A DNA stretch of 64,000 nucleotides from Hyphomicrobiales bacterium (GTDB lineage: Bacteria; Pseudomonadota; Alphaproteobacteria; Rhizobiales; Rhizobiaceae): positions 1 to 64,000 of the forward strand of contig UBJR01000005.1 in the NCBI GenBank assembly GCA_900465675.1, read 5' to 3'. Both the position numbers and the translations under genes were made by a program. Shown piece by piece: positions 34,636 through 44,736 of this stretch; the stretch's first letter is position 1; each line of letters opens with the position of its first letter. Under the pieces are notes generated by a model. It worked only from the letters and a program-made list of their open reading frames with translations, was not told the origin of the DNA and ran no database searches.

Positions 34636-35313
34636 ATGCTCCCCTGGATCGAACTCGACAAGGCAACCATCCCCGGCGACGGCGGCGACCTGCGGCTCAA
34701 GCAGCGCGGCTCGGAATTTTCCATCATGCTCGGCGCCAACGAGCTGATGAACAGCCGTCTCAGCGGCTCGGAAGAAGCCCTCGCCACCCTCTCCTACGAG
34801 CGCATCAAGAGCCACAAGCGGCCGAAGGTGCTGATCGGCGGTCTCGGCATGGGTTTCACACTGCGGGCGGCGCTCGCCGTTCTCCCCGGTGATGCCGAAG
34901 TCGTCGTCGCCGAGCTGGTTCCGGCAGTCGTTGCCTGGGCACGCGGGCCTATGGCCGAGGTGTTCAAGGGATGCCTGGATGATCCGCGCGTGACGATCTT
35001 CGAGGGTGATGTCGGCGAAGCGATCCGCGCCGCAAAGGCTGGGTTCGATGCGATCCTGCTCGACGTCGACAATGGCCCGGACGGGCTGACCCGCAAGTCC
35101 AACGACAGGCTCTACGATTTCGGCGGCATAAGCGCGACCAAGGCCGCACTGCGCGCCGGCGGCGTGCTGGCCGTCTGGTCGTCGGGACCGGACACCAGCT
35201 TTACCCGCCGGCTCAAGGATGGCGGCTTTGCCACCGAAGCGGTGAGTACGCGCGCCGGGAAGGGCCGCGGCGCGCGTCACGTTATCTGGCTGGCGGTCAA
35301 GCCTAACCGTTAA
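34636..35313 (+). CDS. Spermidine-synthase-like / SAM-fold protein (225 aa)
   Basis: The Rossmann-like methyltransferase fold of polyamine synthases is apparent: motif I VLIGGLGMGFTLRAAL near residue 66, the acidic end of strand 2 in VVVAELVPAVVAW near 90, and DAILLDVDNGPDGL near 138. The aspartates expected to bind putrescine are not clearly conserved, so the reaction is uncertain. ATG 34636 has GGAAGG upstream; a GTG at 34600 is an alternative. Its end overlaps the convergent aldolase gene by four bases. Confidence 0.75.
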   Translation: MLPWIELDKATIPGDGGDLRLKQRGSEFSIMLGANELMNSRLSGSEEALATLSYERIKSHKRPKVLIGGLGMGFTLRAALAVLPGDAEVVVAELVPAVVAWARGPMAEVFKGCLDDPRVTIFEGDVGEAIRAAKAGFDAILLDVDNGPDGLTRKSNDRLYDFGGISATKAALRAGGVLAVWSSGPDTSFTRRLKDGGFATEAVSTRAGKGRGARHVIWLAVKPNR

Positions 35314-36107
35314 GCCTTGAAGCCCTTCCGGGCGGCCGCAATCTCGCGGGCGGCGCCATTGCGCAACTGCGTGGAATCGCCTGCCGCGATCACCAGATCG
35401 CAGCCGAGCGTCAGCATTTCGCCGGCCCGCGCGCCGTCGCTGCCAAAGGCACAGACGAACTTCTTGTGCGCCCGGCAGCGGGCGATCACATGCGACAGCT
35501 CCTTGTCGATCTCGGGCGTATCCGGCGCAACCTTCGCACCGTTGGACAGCGCGATCGAGAGATCCGAAGGGCCAACGAAAATGCCGTCGATACCATCAAC
35601 GCCAAGAATATCGTCGACTGCAGCGAGTGCTGCCCGGGTCTCGACCATGGCGATCGTCACGGTCAGGTCGTTTGCGGTCTTCAGATAATCGCCGGCCGAA
35701 ATGCCCGTGTGATTCAGGGCCAGTGTCGGTCCCCAGCTGCGCTCACCGAGCGGCGGATATTTGGTGAAGCTAACCAGTGCTTCGGCATCCGCCTTGGAGT
35801 TCACCATCGGCGCGATGATACCGGAGAAACCGGCATCGAGCAGGCGCGAGGCAGCCGCGAAATCGCCGACCGGAATGCGCGCCAGCGCCGGCTTTCCAGC
35901 CGCCCTGATCTGCGAGACGGTCGCCGCCGCAGTGCCGAGGTCCCACATGCCGTGCTGCATATCGAGGACCAGCGTGTCGAAATCCTCCTGCGCCAGATGA
36001 TTGACCATCAGCGGCGAGGGAATGCCGATCCAGGCTGAAACCAGACCGCCGTGGCCGCCCTTTTTGATCCTCGCCGCGAAGCCGTCGATAGCCGATGGGG
36101 CGCTCAT
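35310..36107 (-). CDS. HpcH/HpaI-family aldolase (265 aa)
   Basis: These class II, metal-dependent aldolases cleave 4-hydroxy-2-oxo acids to pyruvate (or oxaloacetate) and an aldehyde. Markers are DTLVLDMQHG near residue 44, the metal ligand Glu in MVETRAAL near 153 and Asp in FVGPSDLSIAL near 176, with an Arg in LARIPVGD near 74. It is the last gene of a minus-strand set with an isomerase and an amidase. The set looks like a small catabolic unit for an amide- or sugar-acid-like compound. Confidence 0.88.
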   Translation of the reverse strand: MSAPSAIDGFAARIKKGGHGGLVSAWIGIPSPLMVNHLAQEDFDTLVLDMQHGMWDLGTAAATVSQIRAAGKPALARIPVGDFAAASRLLDAGFSGIIAPMVNSKADAEALVSFTKYPPLGERSWGPTLALNHTGISAGDYLKTANDLTVTIAMVETRAALAAVDDILGVDGIDGIFVGPSDLSIALSNGAKVAPDTPEIDKELSHVIARCRAHKKFVCAFGSDGARAGEMLTLGCDLVIAAGDSTQLRNGAAREIAAARKGFKA

Positions 36108-36125
36108 GTCATGTCTCCTTGCATT

Positions 36126-36983
36126 TCAAGCGATTGCGCGTTGGCGCGTGTCCAAGAAGTCCTCGATGAAGGCCTTCTGCAAAAGGATGCCATCCCACTC
36201 GTCCGCGAAGAAGGGCGAGTCATAGATCAGCGTGAACGGCCCGGTGTAACCCGCCGATCGGCTGGCCTCCAGGCATTTGCGATAGTCGTCCGAGTCGAGC
36301 CCGGAGGCATTGTAATCGGCCTTGGCGTGGCAAAGCTCGGCGCGGCCCATGATATCGGCGAGACCGGCATATTTCGCAGGCGCCGCCCAGTTGCCGAGGT
36401 CGCCGTTGAGCCCGATCTTGCCGTCGAGACCGTCGAGCAGCCAGTTCATCTCTTTGGGTGCCGGCAGCAGGTCGAACCAATTCTCGACAACGATGCGAAC
36501 ACCGCTTCCGTCAGCCTGCGCGGCCAGCCATTTCAGTTTCGTCAGCGCCCGCTGCAGGTTTTCTTCCGACGGCTTCTGCTTGCCGGCGATGACGCGCATA
36601 TTTTCGGCGCCGAGCGCCTTGGCGATTTCGATCCAGCCGGCCATCCAGCGGATATCGCGCTCGCTGTTTTCAGGATGGCTCGGATCGCCGTCTTCGACGA
36701 GCAGCGTCTGGAACAGGATACCCGACGCCTTCATCGCCGCGCGAAACTCGGCCAGGTAGGCCGGATCGAGGCTCGGCAGATGGAAGGAGCAGACTTCGAT
36801 GCAATGGATGCCGCGCTCGGCAAGCTGCTTCGGCAGTTCTATCAGCGATGCCCCGCCTGCCCCGTACGGCTCCTGGCGCGCAGCGCTCTTTGCCGGATCC
36901 GGGCTGTAGGGATAGGTCGGCCCCAAAAGGCGGTGCAGTGACCAGGTGGAGACCGCGAAGCGGCCGTTCGGCAGTGACGTCAT
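36126..36983 (-). CDS. Sugar phosphate isomerase/epimerase-like TIM-barrel protein (285 aa)
   Basis: This is a second xylose-isomerase-like barrel protein in the window. Probable metal ligands lie in IEVCSFH (about 63), RIVVENWFD (about 168), GLNGDLGNW (about 193) and CHAKADY (about 219). Its sequence is clearly different from the barrel protein at 16125. It starts 39 bases downstream of the amidase stop and 18 bases before the aldolase start. The role is probably isomerisation or epimerisation of a sugar-like intermediate; substrate unknown. Confidence 0.82.
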   Translation of the reverse strand: MTSLPNGRFAVSTWSLHRLLGPTYPYSPDPAKSAARQEPYGAGGASLIELPKQLAERGIHCIEVCSFHLPSLDPAYLAEFRAAMKASGILFQTLLVEDGDPSHPENSERDIRWMAGWIEIAKALGAENMRVIAGKQKPSEENLQRALTKLKWLAAQADGSGVRIVVENWFDLLPAPKEMNWLLDGLDGKIGLNGDLGNWAAPAKYAGLADIMGRAELCHAKADYNASGLDSDDYRKCLEASRSAGYTGPFTLIYDSPFFADEWDGILLQKAFIEDFLDTRQRAIA

Positions 36984-37022
36984 TATCTTACTCCTCCGAT
37001 TTCAGATAATTTTCGGGCCCGC

Positions 37023-38390
37023 TCAGAACCCCTCCTGCACCGCCGGCTCGATCGCGAGCGCCGCCGAAAGCAGCGCTTCGTCGCAGTTGGCAGGCGCTGA
37101 CAGCAGGAAGCCGACCGGCATATCCGCATCGCCGCGGCCGCAGGGCATCGAGACGCCGCACCAGTCGAGGAAATTGCCGATGAGCGTGTTGCGCAAGGTC
37201 TTGCCGTTGACGGCGATGAAGAGCTCGTCATCCGCTTCCAGCGGCGCGATCGGCGGCGCGACGTGGGCGACTGCCGGGAAGGCGAGCAACCGGCCAGCGA
37301 TCAGCGCCTCGCTCTCGGCGATCATCCGGCGGCGTTCAGCCAGAATGGCGATATAATCGGCAGTGGTCGTGCGCTCGCCGAGCCGGGTGCGCATGACGAC
37401 GCGATGGTCCATCCGCGCCGCTTCCGGCCCCGCCAGACGCTCGCGGTGCAGGGCAAAGGCTTCTGCGGTGACAAGCGCACCGTATCTTGCCATCAACGCG
37501 AAAATCTCGTCGAAGACTGGCATCTTGATGCGCGTAAAGCGGACGCCCTTGCGGCTCAGCCGCTCGACTGTGGCTTCGAAGGTGGCGACAACACCGGGCT
37601 CGGCACCGTCGAATACAACATTCTCGGGAATGACGACTTCAAGACCTTCGATCGGGCGCCGGGTGATCTCGGACGAAGTCCGGCCGCGCATTGCTGCGTC
37701 CACCCACACGGCATCCTGCACTGTGCGACAGAGCGGACCAAGCGAATCCAGATTTCCGGACAATGGGAAGACCCCGCCCATGGCGTGACGGCCGTGGGTT
37801 GCCTTGTAGCCGGTGATGCCGTTCAACGCCGCCGGAATACGCACCGATCCACCGGTATCGGTGCCCATGGCAACCGGCACGAGGCCCGCGGCGACGGCAG
37901 CGCCCGCACCCGAAGACGAGCCGCCCGGAATGCGCGGCTGGTCCTTGCCGTGCGGGTTGTGCGGCGTGCCGTAGTGCGGATTGATGCCGAGGCCAGAGAA
38001 AGCGAATTCGCTCATATTGGTGCGGCCGACGGCGATCATCCCGGCCTGCTTCAGCGCCGTGACGATAGCCGCATCACTCTTTGCCGCCGGCGCATCGGAC
38101 AGAACGGTCGAGCCCGCCGTCGTCGGGATGCCCTCGATATCGAAGAGATCCTTCCAGGCAATCGGTATGCCATCGAGCACGCCGAGCGACCGGCCCTGCC
38201 TCAGGCGCTCGGCCGATGCCTTGGCTTCCGAAAGGGCGCGATCCTCGGTCAGTTCGAGGAAAATCGTCTGATCCGGATAGGATGTGATACCGGCAAGGAT
38301 CGATTCCGTCACTGCGACAGGATCCGCTTCACCGCTTTGAATAAGGACAGAAAGCTGCGCAATGGACATCGCGCCATATGATTTGGTCAT
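37023..38390 (-). CDS. Amidase-signature family hydrolase (455 aa)
   Basis: The amidase-signature triad can be placed: Lys in GIPIAWKDLFD (about 83), the cis-Ser in the GGSSSGAGAAVAAG stretch (about 158) and the nucleophilic Ser in GTDTGGSVRIPA (about 181). Such enzymes hydrolyse amides to acids and ammonia. The family length is normal. The start at 38390 is chosen at MTKSYGAM; an ATG seven codons later (MSIAQL) is also possible and no start has a strong ribosome site. It heads the aldolase/isomerase unit. Confidence 0.88.
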   Translation of the reverse strand: MTKSYGAMSIAQLSVLIQSGEADPVAVTESILAGITSYPDQTIFLELTEDRALSEAKASAERLRQGRSLGVLDGIPIAWKDLFDIEGIPTTAGSTVLSDAPAAKSDAAIVTALKQAGMIAVGRTNMSEFAFSGLGINPHYGTPHNPHGKDQPRIPGGSSSGAGAAVAAGLVPVAMGTDTGGSVRIPAALNGITGYKATHGRHAMGGVFPLSGNLDSLGPLCRTVQDAVWVDAAMRGRTSSEITRRPIEGLEVVIPENVVFDGAEPGVVATFEATVERLSRKGVRFTRIKMPVFDEIFALMARYGALVTAEAFALHRERLAGPEAARMDHRVVMRTRLGERTTTADYIAILAERRRMIAESEALIAGRLLAFPAVAHVAPPIAPLEADDELFIAVNGKTLRNTLIGNFLDWCGVSMPCGRGDADMPVGFLLSAPANCDEALLSAALAIEPAVQEGF

Positions 38391-38624
38391 GGAAAAAATC
38401 CGCAATCTCTGCTGGGTCAAAGAACTATCGCGGATCGCCGATCATCGCCAGTACCGGATTGGGCAATAACGTCTATTGATACCATTTTCTGAACACAGCG
38501 TTTGCTGAGCGACGGCTTAAATTCAATGAGGCGGCTACATAAATGTGTGGCGCACGCGGGCTCCCACCCGCTGTGAGCGGTTAGCTCATGGCAGGTCTCG
38601 CGGCGATACTCGGAGTTTCATGCC

Positions 38625-38900
38625 ATGACCAATTTTGACAGTTTTAGCGCCGGCGACGGCGAGCAGGATTATGCCGAACATGTGAAGGCCCAGAGGCTTT
38701 CAGGCATTGAGCGGCTCGTAGTCGTATCAGCGATCGCGCTTCTTGCGATCGTCGGCCTCACCGGCCACTTCACCACGCCTGTCGCAACCGATCCCGTGAC
38801 GACCTCGGCAATTGCCGCGCCCGTCACCGCTGTTCCGCACCCCCACCACCATCTGGATGCGTGCCGCGAATATAGCCCCTACGCCGAAAGGGGCTGCTGA
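38625..38900 (+). CDS. Small single-pass membrane protein, hypothetical (91 aa)
   Basis: An N-terminal polar, acidic part (about 1-30) precedes one hydrophobic segment, IERLVVVSAIALLAIVGLTG (about 29-48). A Thr/Val/Pro-rich stretch and a His-rich HPHHHLDACREYSPYAERGC end follow. No family is recognised. The His/Cys end may bind metal, which is speculation. It stands alone after a 234-bp gap from the amidase start. Confidence 0.6.
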   Translation: MTNFDSFSAGDGEQDYAEHVKAQRLSGIERLVVVSAIALLAIVGLTGHFTTPVATDPVTTSAIAAPVTAVPHPHHHLDACREYSPYAERGC

Positions 38901-38959
38901 CGGCAGCATGATGGAAATCCACGCAGCCTCCCATATGTTCCCCGCAAGGGAGGCGCCCC

Positions 38960-39397
38960 ATGTCCAGTGACCTGAACTACGATCTCGATCGTTTCATCGA
39001 CGCACAAAACGGCATTTATGGCCAGGCTCTGTCCGAGCTGAAGGCAGGCCGCAAGCGATCGCACTGGATGTGGTTCATCTTTCCGCAGATCGCAGGACTT
39101 GGAACTTCATCGATGGCGGAGAAATACGCCATCCGCTCTGCCGAGGAAGCTGCCGCCTATCTCGCCGATCCGATCCTTGGAACCAGGTTGCTTCGCTGCG
39201 TCGATGCGATGCTGGCGGTGGATGGCCGGAGCGCTCATGACATTCTCGGGTCGCCGGATGATCTGAAGTTCCGCTCGTCGCTCACGCTGTTTGCCGCGAT
39301 CAGCGACCACGGCTCGCCCTTTCACCGGGCGATCGACAAATATTACGAGGGAGAATTCGACAGGCGGACTGTCGAGCTTCTGGACGCTGCAAGTTAG
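38960..39397 (+). CDS. DUF1810-family protein (145 aa)
   Basis: The protein matches DUF1810: DLDRFIDAQNGIYGQALSEL at the start, then KRSHWMWFIFPQIAGLGTS (about 33-51), the hallmark segment, and YAIRSAEEAAAYLADPILG. Family members are small cytoplasmic proteins of unknown function. GGGAGGC lies before the ATG. Its stop overlaps the convergent small gene by three bases. Confidence 0.85.
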   Translation: MSSDLNYDLDRFIDAQNGIYGQALSELKAGRKRSHWMWFIFPQIAGLGTSSMAEKYAIRSAEEAAAYLADPILGTRLLRCVDAMLAVDGRSAHDILGSPDDLKFRSSLTLFAAISDHGSPFHRAIDKYYEGEFDRRTVELLDAAS

Positions 39398-39582
39398 CCG
39401 CCCGGCGAATGTTCCAGATTGTCGATTTCCTGGGTGACTTCGCTGAGGCGCTGCCGCAGATCTGCTTCGGTACCGTCTTCTATCTCCTCGTCGCCGAAGC
39501 AGTCGCGTGCCTCGTGCAACTCAAGCTTGGCTTCAAGCTCGGCGCGCTTGGCATAGAGACGATGGAGATAGGTGTAGTTCAT
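39394..39582 (-). CDS. Small coiled-coil-like hypothetical protein (62 aa)
   Basis: The sequence is strongly helical with heptad-like Leu spacing: LHRLYAKRAELEAKLELHEA and LRQRLSEVTQEIDNLEH, joined by an acidic loop. The composition is coherent for a real protein, but the ribosome site is weak. It is convergent with the DUF1810 gene. Function unknown. Confidence 0.5.
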   Translation of the reverse strand: MNYTYLHRLYAKRAELEAKLELHEARDCFGDEEIEDGTEADLRQRLSEVTQEIDNLEHSPGG

Positions 39583-39654
39583 ATCACTGCCACGGGTTCT
39601 TCCTGACCAGGAAGGTAACGCCTCGCCGCCGCGGAGGTTCCACGGCGGTGTGCT

Positions 39655-40278
39655 TCAGCAATAGGAGGCGACGGCAGCACTTGCCGCTTTGGCGAAATGG
39701 CTGCAGCAGCCATCGCTGCCCATCGACTGACGCGTCACGCGCGCACCTTCGAGAAGCAGAGTGAGCGTATCGGCCAAAAGCTGCGGCTCGCTGGCGCCGG
39801 CTGCGGCGCAAAGCGCGACGAGGCGCTGACGCTGATCGGCCTTGTGGCGCTCAATGACGCCATAGGCCGGATGGCCCTCGCCCTTGAGCTCGATCGCCGC
39901 ATTGGCAAGATCGCAGCCCGCCGGCTCGCCGTTCAGACAGTGCGCGCGGCCTTCGACCCAGGCATCGAGCTGGGCACGCGGATTACCCGGGTGAGCGGTT
40001 TCCAGATCACGCCAGATCTGCTCCGCCTTTTCAGAGGCGCGCCGCAGCGTTTCGCAGATCAGCTCATCCTTGGAGCCGAAATGCCTGTAGAGCGTCATCT
40101 TGTTCGTAAGAGCCGCATCGGCAATGGCATCGACGCCGATGCCGCGGATGCCATGCTCGCGGAAAAGCTCCGAGGCCGTCGAGACGATACGCTCCCGCGG
40201 AGGGATCTTTTCGTCCGTGATGCCTTGGGCGATTTCAGTCGAAGTTTCTGATTTTTTTGAGGACGAAGTCCTTGACAT
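39655..40278 (-). CDS. TetR-family transcriptional regulator (207 aa)
   Basis: The helix-turn-helix lies at about residues 30-75 (ASELFREHGIRGIGVDAIA, then LTNKMTLYRHFGSKDELI). The ligand domain has CDLANAAIELKGEGHPAYGV near 120 and a Cys-containing end. A Ser/Thr-rich 25-residue extension precedes the DNA-binding domain. The divergent promoter contains several GTAAC half-sites just upstream, so it probably represses itself and the small gene at 40406. Confidence 0.9.
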   Translation of the reverse strand: MSRTSSSKKSETSTEIAQGITDEKIPPRERIVSTASELFREHGIRGIGVDAIADAALTNKMTLYRHFGSKDELICETLRRASEKAEQIWRDLETAHPGNPRAQLDAWVEGRAHCLNGEPAGCDLANAAIELKGEGHPAYGVIERHKADQRQRLVALCAAAGASEPQLLADTLTLLLEGARVTRQSMGSDGCCSHFAKAASAAVASYC

Positions 40279-40293
40279 CGATGTGACCGATCG

Positions 40294-40322
40294 GTAACAA
40301 ATGCATTGTTACTTACCGGTAA
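40294..40322. promoter_or_regulatory. Probable TetR operator with three GTAAC inverted half-sites
   Basis: GTAACAA-ATGCA-TTGTTAC (40294-40312) is a perfect 7-5-7 inverted repeat, and TTACCGGTAA (40313-40322) is a perfect 10-bp palindrome that shares the next half-site. The repeats begin 16 bases upstream of the tetR start and lie in the divergent promoter gap. Overlapping palindromes of this kind are typical operators of TetR proteins. Confidence 0.65.
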
Positions 40323-40405
40323 CACCGCCGATCGCGAGAGTCAATGCCGAGAGGGCAGACTGCGGCTGCGGAACACGGGCGACCGCCCACGAAAGGAGGA
40401 CTACC

Positions 40406-40624
40406 ATGACAAAGGCCATAGATTTGACCATTTCCGAAGCTCTTCGCGACCCGCTGATCGCCATGGTGATGCGCGCCGACGGCGTGAAGCTTGAAGACTT
40501 CAAGCAACTCCTGGAGACGGCCGCACGTAAACGCGAGCCGAACACCTCCAAGGTCGGCAATTTCATCAACGCCATCGCCAACCGGGCCTCCGCAAATCCG
40601 TCTACGGTTTGCTGCTTCGGTTGA
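40406..40624 (+). CDS. Small hypothetical protein under TetR control (72 aa)
   Basis: A strong AAAGGAGG site fixes the ATG at 40406, although the frame is open further upstream. The product is a small helical protein, MTKAIDLTISEALRDPLI at the start, a basic middle (ETAARKREPNTSK) and a C-terminal CCFG. It has no membrane segment. It is divergent from the TetR gene across the operator and has its own perfect terminator, so it is probably a real, regulated single-gene unit. Function unknown. Confidence 0.7.
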   Translation: MTKAIDLTISEALRDPLIAMVMRADGVKLEDFKQLLETAARKREPNTSKVGNFINAIANRASANPSTVCCFG

Positions 40625-40650
40625 CATCCGGGGACCTTCCCTGCCCCCGT

Positions 40651-40695
40651 GCGAAAGCCGCCGCGATCCCCCACGCGGCGGCTTTCGCTGTTTTA
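40651..40695 (+). terminator. Rho-independent terminator with a 15-bp perfect stem
   Basis: GCGAAAGCCGCCGCG at 40651-40665 pairs perfectly with its complement at 40674-40688 around an eight-base loop, followed by TGTTTTA. It ends the small gene at 40406. Confidence 0.9.
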
Positions 40696-40724
40696 TGCGC
40701 TTGCCCCTCACCTCTCTCCGGTAA

Positions 40725-41000
<276 letters not shown>

Positions 41001-41423
41001 ATGTTCTATCTCGACACGTCCGTCATTATCGCCGCGCTGGTCAACGACGATTCAAGCGAGCGGGCCAGCGCTTTTTTGTGGGACGCGGTGAACACGAGCC
41101 GCGTGGTTGTCAGCGATTGGACGCTGACCGAGTTTTCGTCGGCAATCGCGTTGAAAATCCGCGCCGGGCAGCTGAACAGCCAATATCAGGCCGAGATCCA
41201 GCAGGTCTTCGAGGGATTGGTCCACGAGACCTTCGAGCTGGTTTGCCGTCGAAAGACGCCACTTTGCCCTTGCGGCGAAACTTACCGCCCAGCGAAACGT
41301 CGACCTGGGGGCCGGCGACGCACTGCACCTGGCTTTGGCCGAGGAAACGCGCGCGCAACTCGTAACGCTGGACCGCCGCCTGGCGGATGCAGGCGCAGCA
41401 CTCGAAATCCCTGCGCGGCTGAT

Positions 41424-41427
<4 letters not shown>
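41001..41427 (+). pseudogene. vapC: VapC-type PIN-domain toxin, frameshifted
   Basis: The first ~80 codons give a PIN domain start (MFYLDTSVIIAALVNDD, with the first catalytic Asp, and SDWTLTEFSSA). After about 41240 this frame becomes nonsense. The missing half continues in the +1 frame: RHFALAAKL, GAGDALHLALAEE and LVTLDRRLADA, ending at TAG 41425-41427. Deleting one T from the TTT at 41242-41244 restores an unbroken frame through LVAVERRHFALAAKL. The toxin is therefore inactivated by a one-base insertion, unless it is a sequencing error. Its end overlaps the convergent ATPase gene. Confidence 0.85.
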
Positions 41428-43256
<1,829 letters not shown>

Positions 43257-43313
43257 GGTCGTCCCCTTCGTTTCAGTTGCGTCCGGCAGTGCTCGGCGCT
43301 GCGGCAGCCGTAA

Positions 43314-43398
43314 CCCTCCCCCTTGTGGGGAGGGTTACGGCAGGCGGGAGGGGTTTGTGTAAGATCCCCTCCCCAACCCCTCCCCACAAGGGGGAGGG
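43314..43398. repeat. Intergenic G+C-rich inverted repeat with 21-bp perfect arms
   Basis: CCCTCCCCCTTGTGGGGAGGG, split as 43314-43334, is perfectly complementary to 43378-43398, with a C/G-rich inner segment. It fills most of the 178-bp gap between the SelA-like gene and the ATPase gene and would form a long mRNA hairpin. Sequences of this form are common as scattered intergenic repeats in Rhizobiales; it may protect or attenuate the transcript. Confidence 0.8.
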
Positions 43399-43434
43399 CT
43401 TCACGCACTGCTTCATTCTCTGGGCAATCGGCCC

Positions 43435-44631
43435 TTAGTCAGGCCAGCGAAGCGCGCCGTCGAAGCGGTGCTTGCTGCGGTTTTCGATCGGCGTCGCGAT
43501 GATCTCGTTGGAGCCACGCGCCTTGTCGAGTTCCTCGCCCAGACGGCTGGCGACGATCTTTTCCTGGCCCGGATGCAGGTTGCACGGATCGAGATAGAAA
43601 TAGTGATGCTCGACTTCGTGATCGCGCACGATGATCGGCGGCGTGCCGCGGGCGAGCGCGTCAGCCAGATCCCAGGCGGTGATGTGCGCCTCGTCGGCCT
43701 TGACGATCACGCGCATGCGGTCGAGCGGATTGTTGGTCGGATCAGGCTCGATCAGCGCGGTCACGCCCGGACGTCCCTCCAGCTTCTCCTTCCAGAGATT
43801 GAGATAGCTGGTTTCCCGCTCGCGAATGCCGGCGTGATCGCGCTTTTCCCAGGCTTCCAAGGCCGCCATGACGCCGAAGATGCTTTCCTTGCCGACCTTC
43901 ATGCCGCGGCCGATGCCCATGTTCTGCAGGAAGGCGTTGCGGACCAGCTCCTTCTTTCCGGCGACGATGCCCGAGGTCGGGCCGCCCAGGAACTTGTGGC
44001 CGGAATAGAGCGCAATATCTGCCCCCTGCTCAAGGAAGATCTTCAGGTCATATTCCGAGGCCGCGTCGACGATGACGGGCACGCCCTTGGCGTGAGCGAT
44101 CTCGACGAATTCCTTTAGGTTCAGCAGACCGTAATCGACGACGTGGTGCGAGACGACATAGACGGCGGCGGCTGTCTTTTCGGTGATCGCATTTTCCATA
44201 TGGAAGCGATGCGTCGAGGTCGCCTGTCCCACGAACACGACCTTGCCGCCGGCAAGACGGATCGCCTGATCGACAGGCGCGCCATAGCTGACGACGTGGC
44301 CCATCTGCACGAGCACTTCGTTCTTTTCCGTCGTCACCTCAGGCAGCTTCTCGATCGCCAGCAGATTGTTTCCGGTGATGGTGCCTGCGACAGCCAGCGA
44401 GATACCTGCCGAGCAGGATGCAGTGACGAAGCCCGCCTCGCCGCCCGTCAGCCGGGCGATGACGGCGCTTGCCTTGCGCTGCAGGTCGTTGACCTCGACG
44501 AACTGCGGCAGGATCGCCGACATGGCGGCAATTGCCTCGGGAACGACGATCGACGCGCCGAGGCTGGTCATGGTGCCGGAAACATTGATGACCGGGCGAA
44601 GGCCGATCGACGTGCGGATGTCATCAGACAT
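43435..44631 (-). CDS. SelA-like PLP-dependent enzyme, possible D-glucosaminate-6-phosphate lyase type (398 aa)
   Basis: This fold-type I PLP enzyme resembles SelA/glucosaminate-phosphate ammonia lyases. The start ([18 protein letters not shown]) and the Schiff-base Lys region [13 protein letters not shown] near residue 215 are typical, with the PLP-contacting Asp in VIVDAASE near 190. Such enzymes release ammonia from an amino acid or amino sugar acid. The start is set where GGAGATAC precedes the ATG. It is divergent from the IclR gene and shares a locus with an amidohydrolase and RidA, suggesting a route for an N-acylated amino compound. Confidence 0.82.
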   Translation of the reverse strand: MSDDIRTSIGLRPVINVSGTMTSLGASIVVPEAIAAMSAILPQFVEVNDLQRKASAVIARLTGGEAGFVTASCSAGISLAVAGTITGNNLLAIEKLPEVTTEKNEVLVQMGHVVSYGAPVDQAIRLAGGKVVFVGQATSTHRFHMENAITEKTAAAVYVVSHHVVDYGLLNLKEFVEIAHAKGVPVIVDAASEYDLKIFLEQGADIALYSGHKFLGGPTSGIVAGKKELVRNAFLQNMGIGRGMKVGKESIFGVMAALEAWEKRDHAGIRERETSYLNLWKEKLEGRPGVTALIEPDPTNNPLDRMRVIVKADEAHITAWDLADALARGTPPIIVRDHEVEHHYFYLDPCNLHPGQEKIVASRLGEELDKARGSNEIIATPIENRSKHRFDGALRWPD

Positions 44632-44691
44632 TTGTATCTCCAATTTCGGTGGCCGCTGCGTGAGGGGTGTTGCGATTTGCCTCAGTGACGG

Positions 44692-44702
44692 CTATGCCAT
44701 AG
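44692..44702. promoter_or_regulatory. CTATG-C-CATAG inverted repeat in the divergent promoter
   Basis: This 5-1-5 inverted repeat lies midway in the gap between the SelA-like gene (start 44631) and the IclR gene (start 44737). It is a candidate half of an IclR operator. The evidence is position and symmetry only. Confidence 0.3.
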
Positions 44703-44736
44703 TAATGTAATAAACTCGCATATTCAGACGAGGAGC

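Noticed and set aside
38391..38624. Possible tRNA or structured RNA in the gap before the small membrane protein
   Set aside because: A GCGGG/CCCGC hairpin and GGTT-like bits are present, but no cloverleaf with acceptor and anticodon stems can be drawn.
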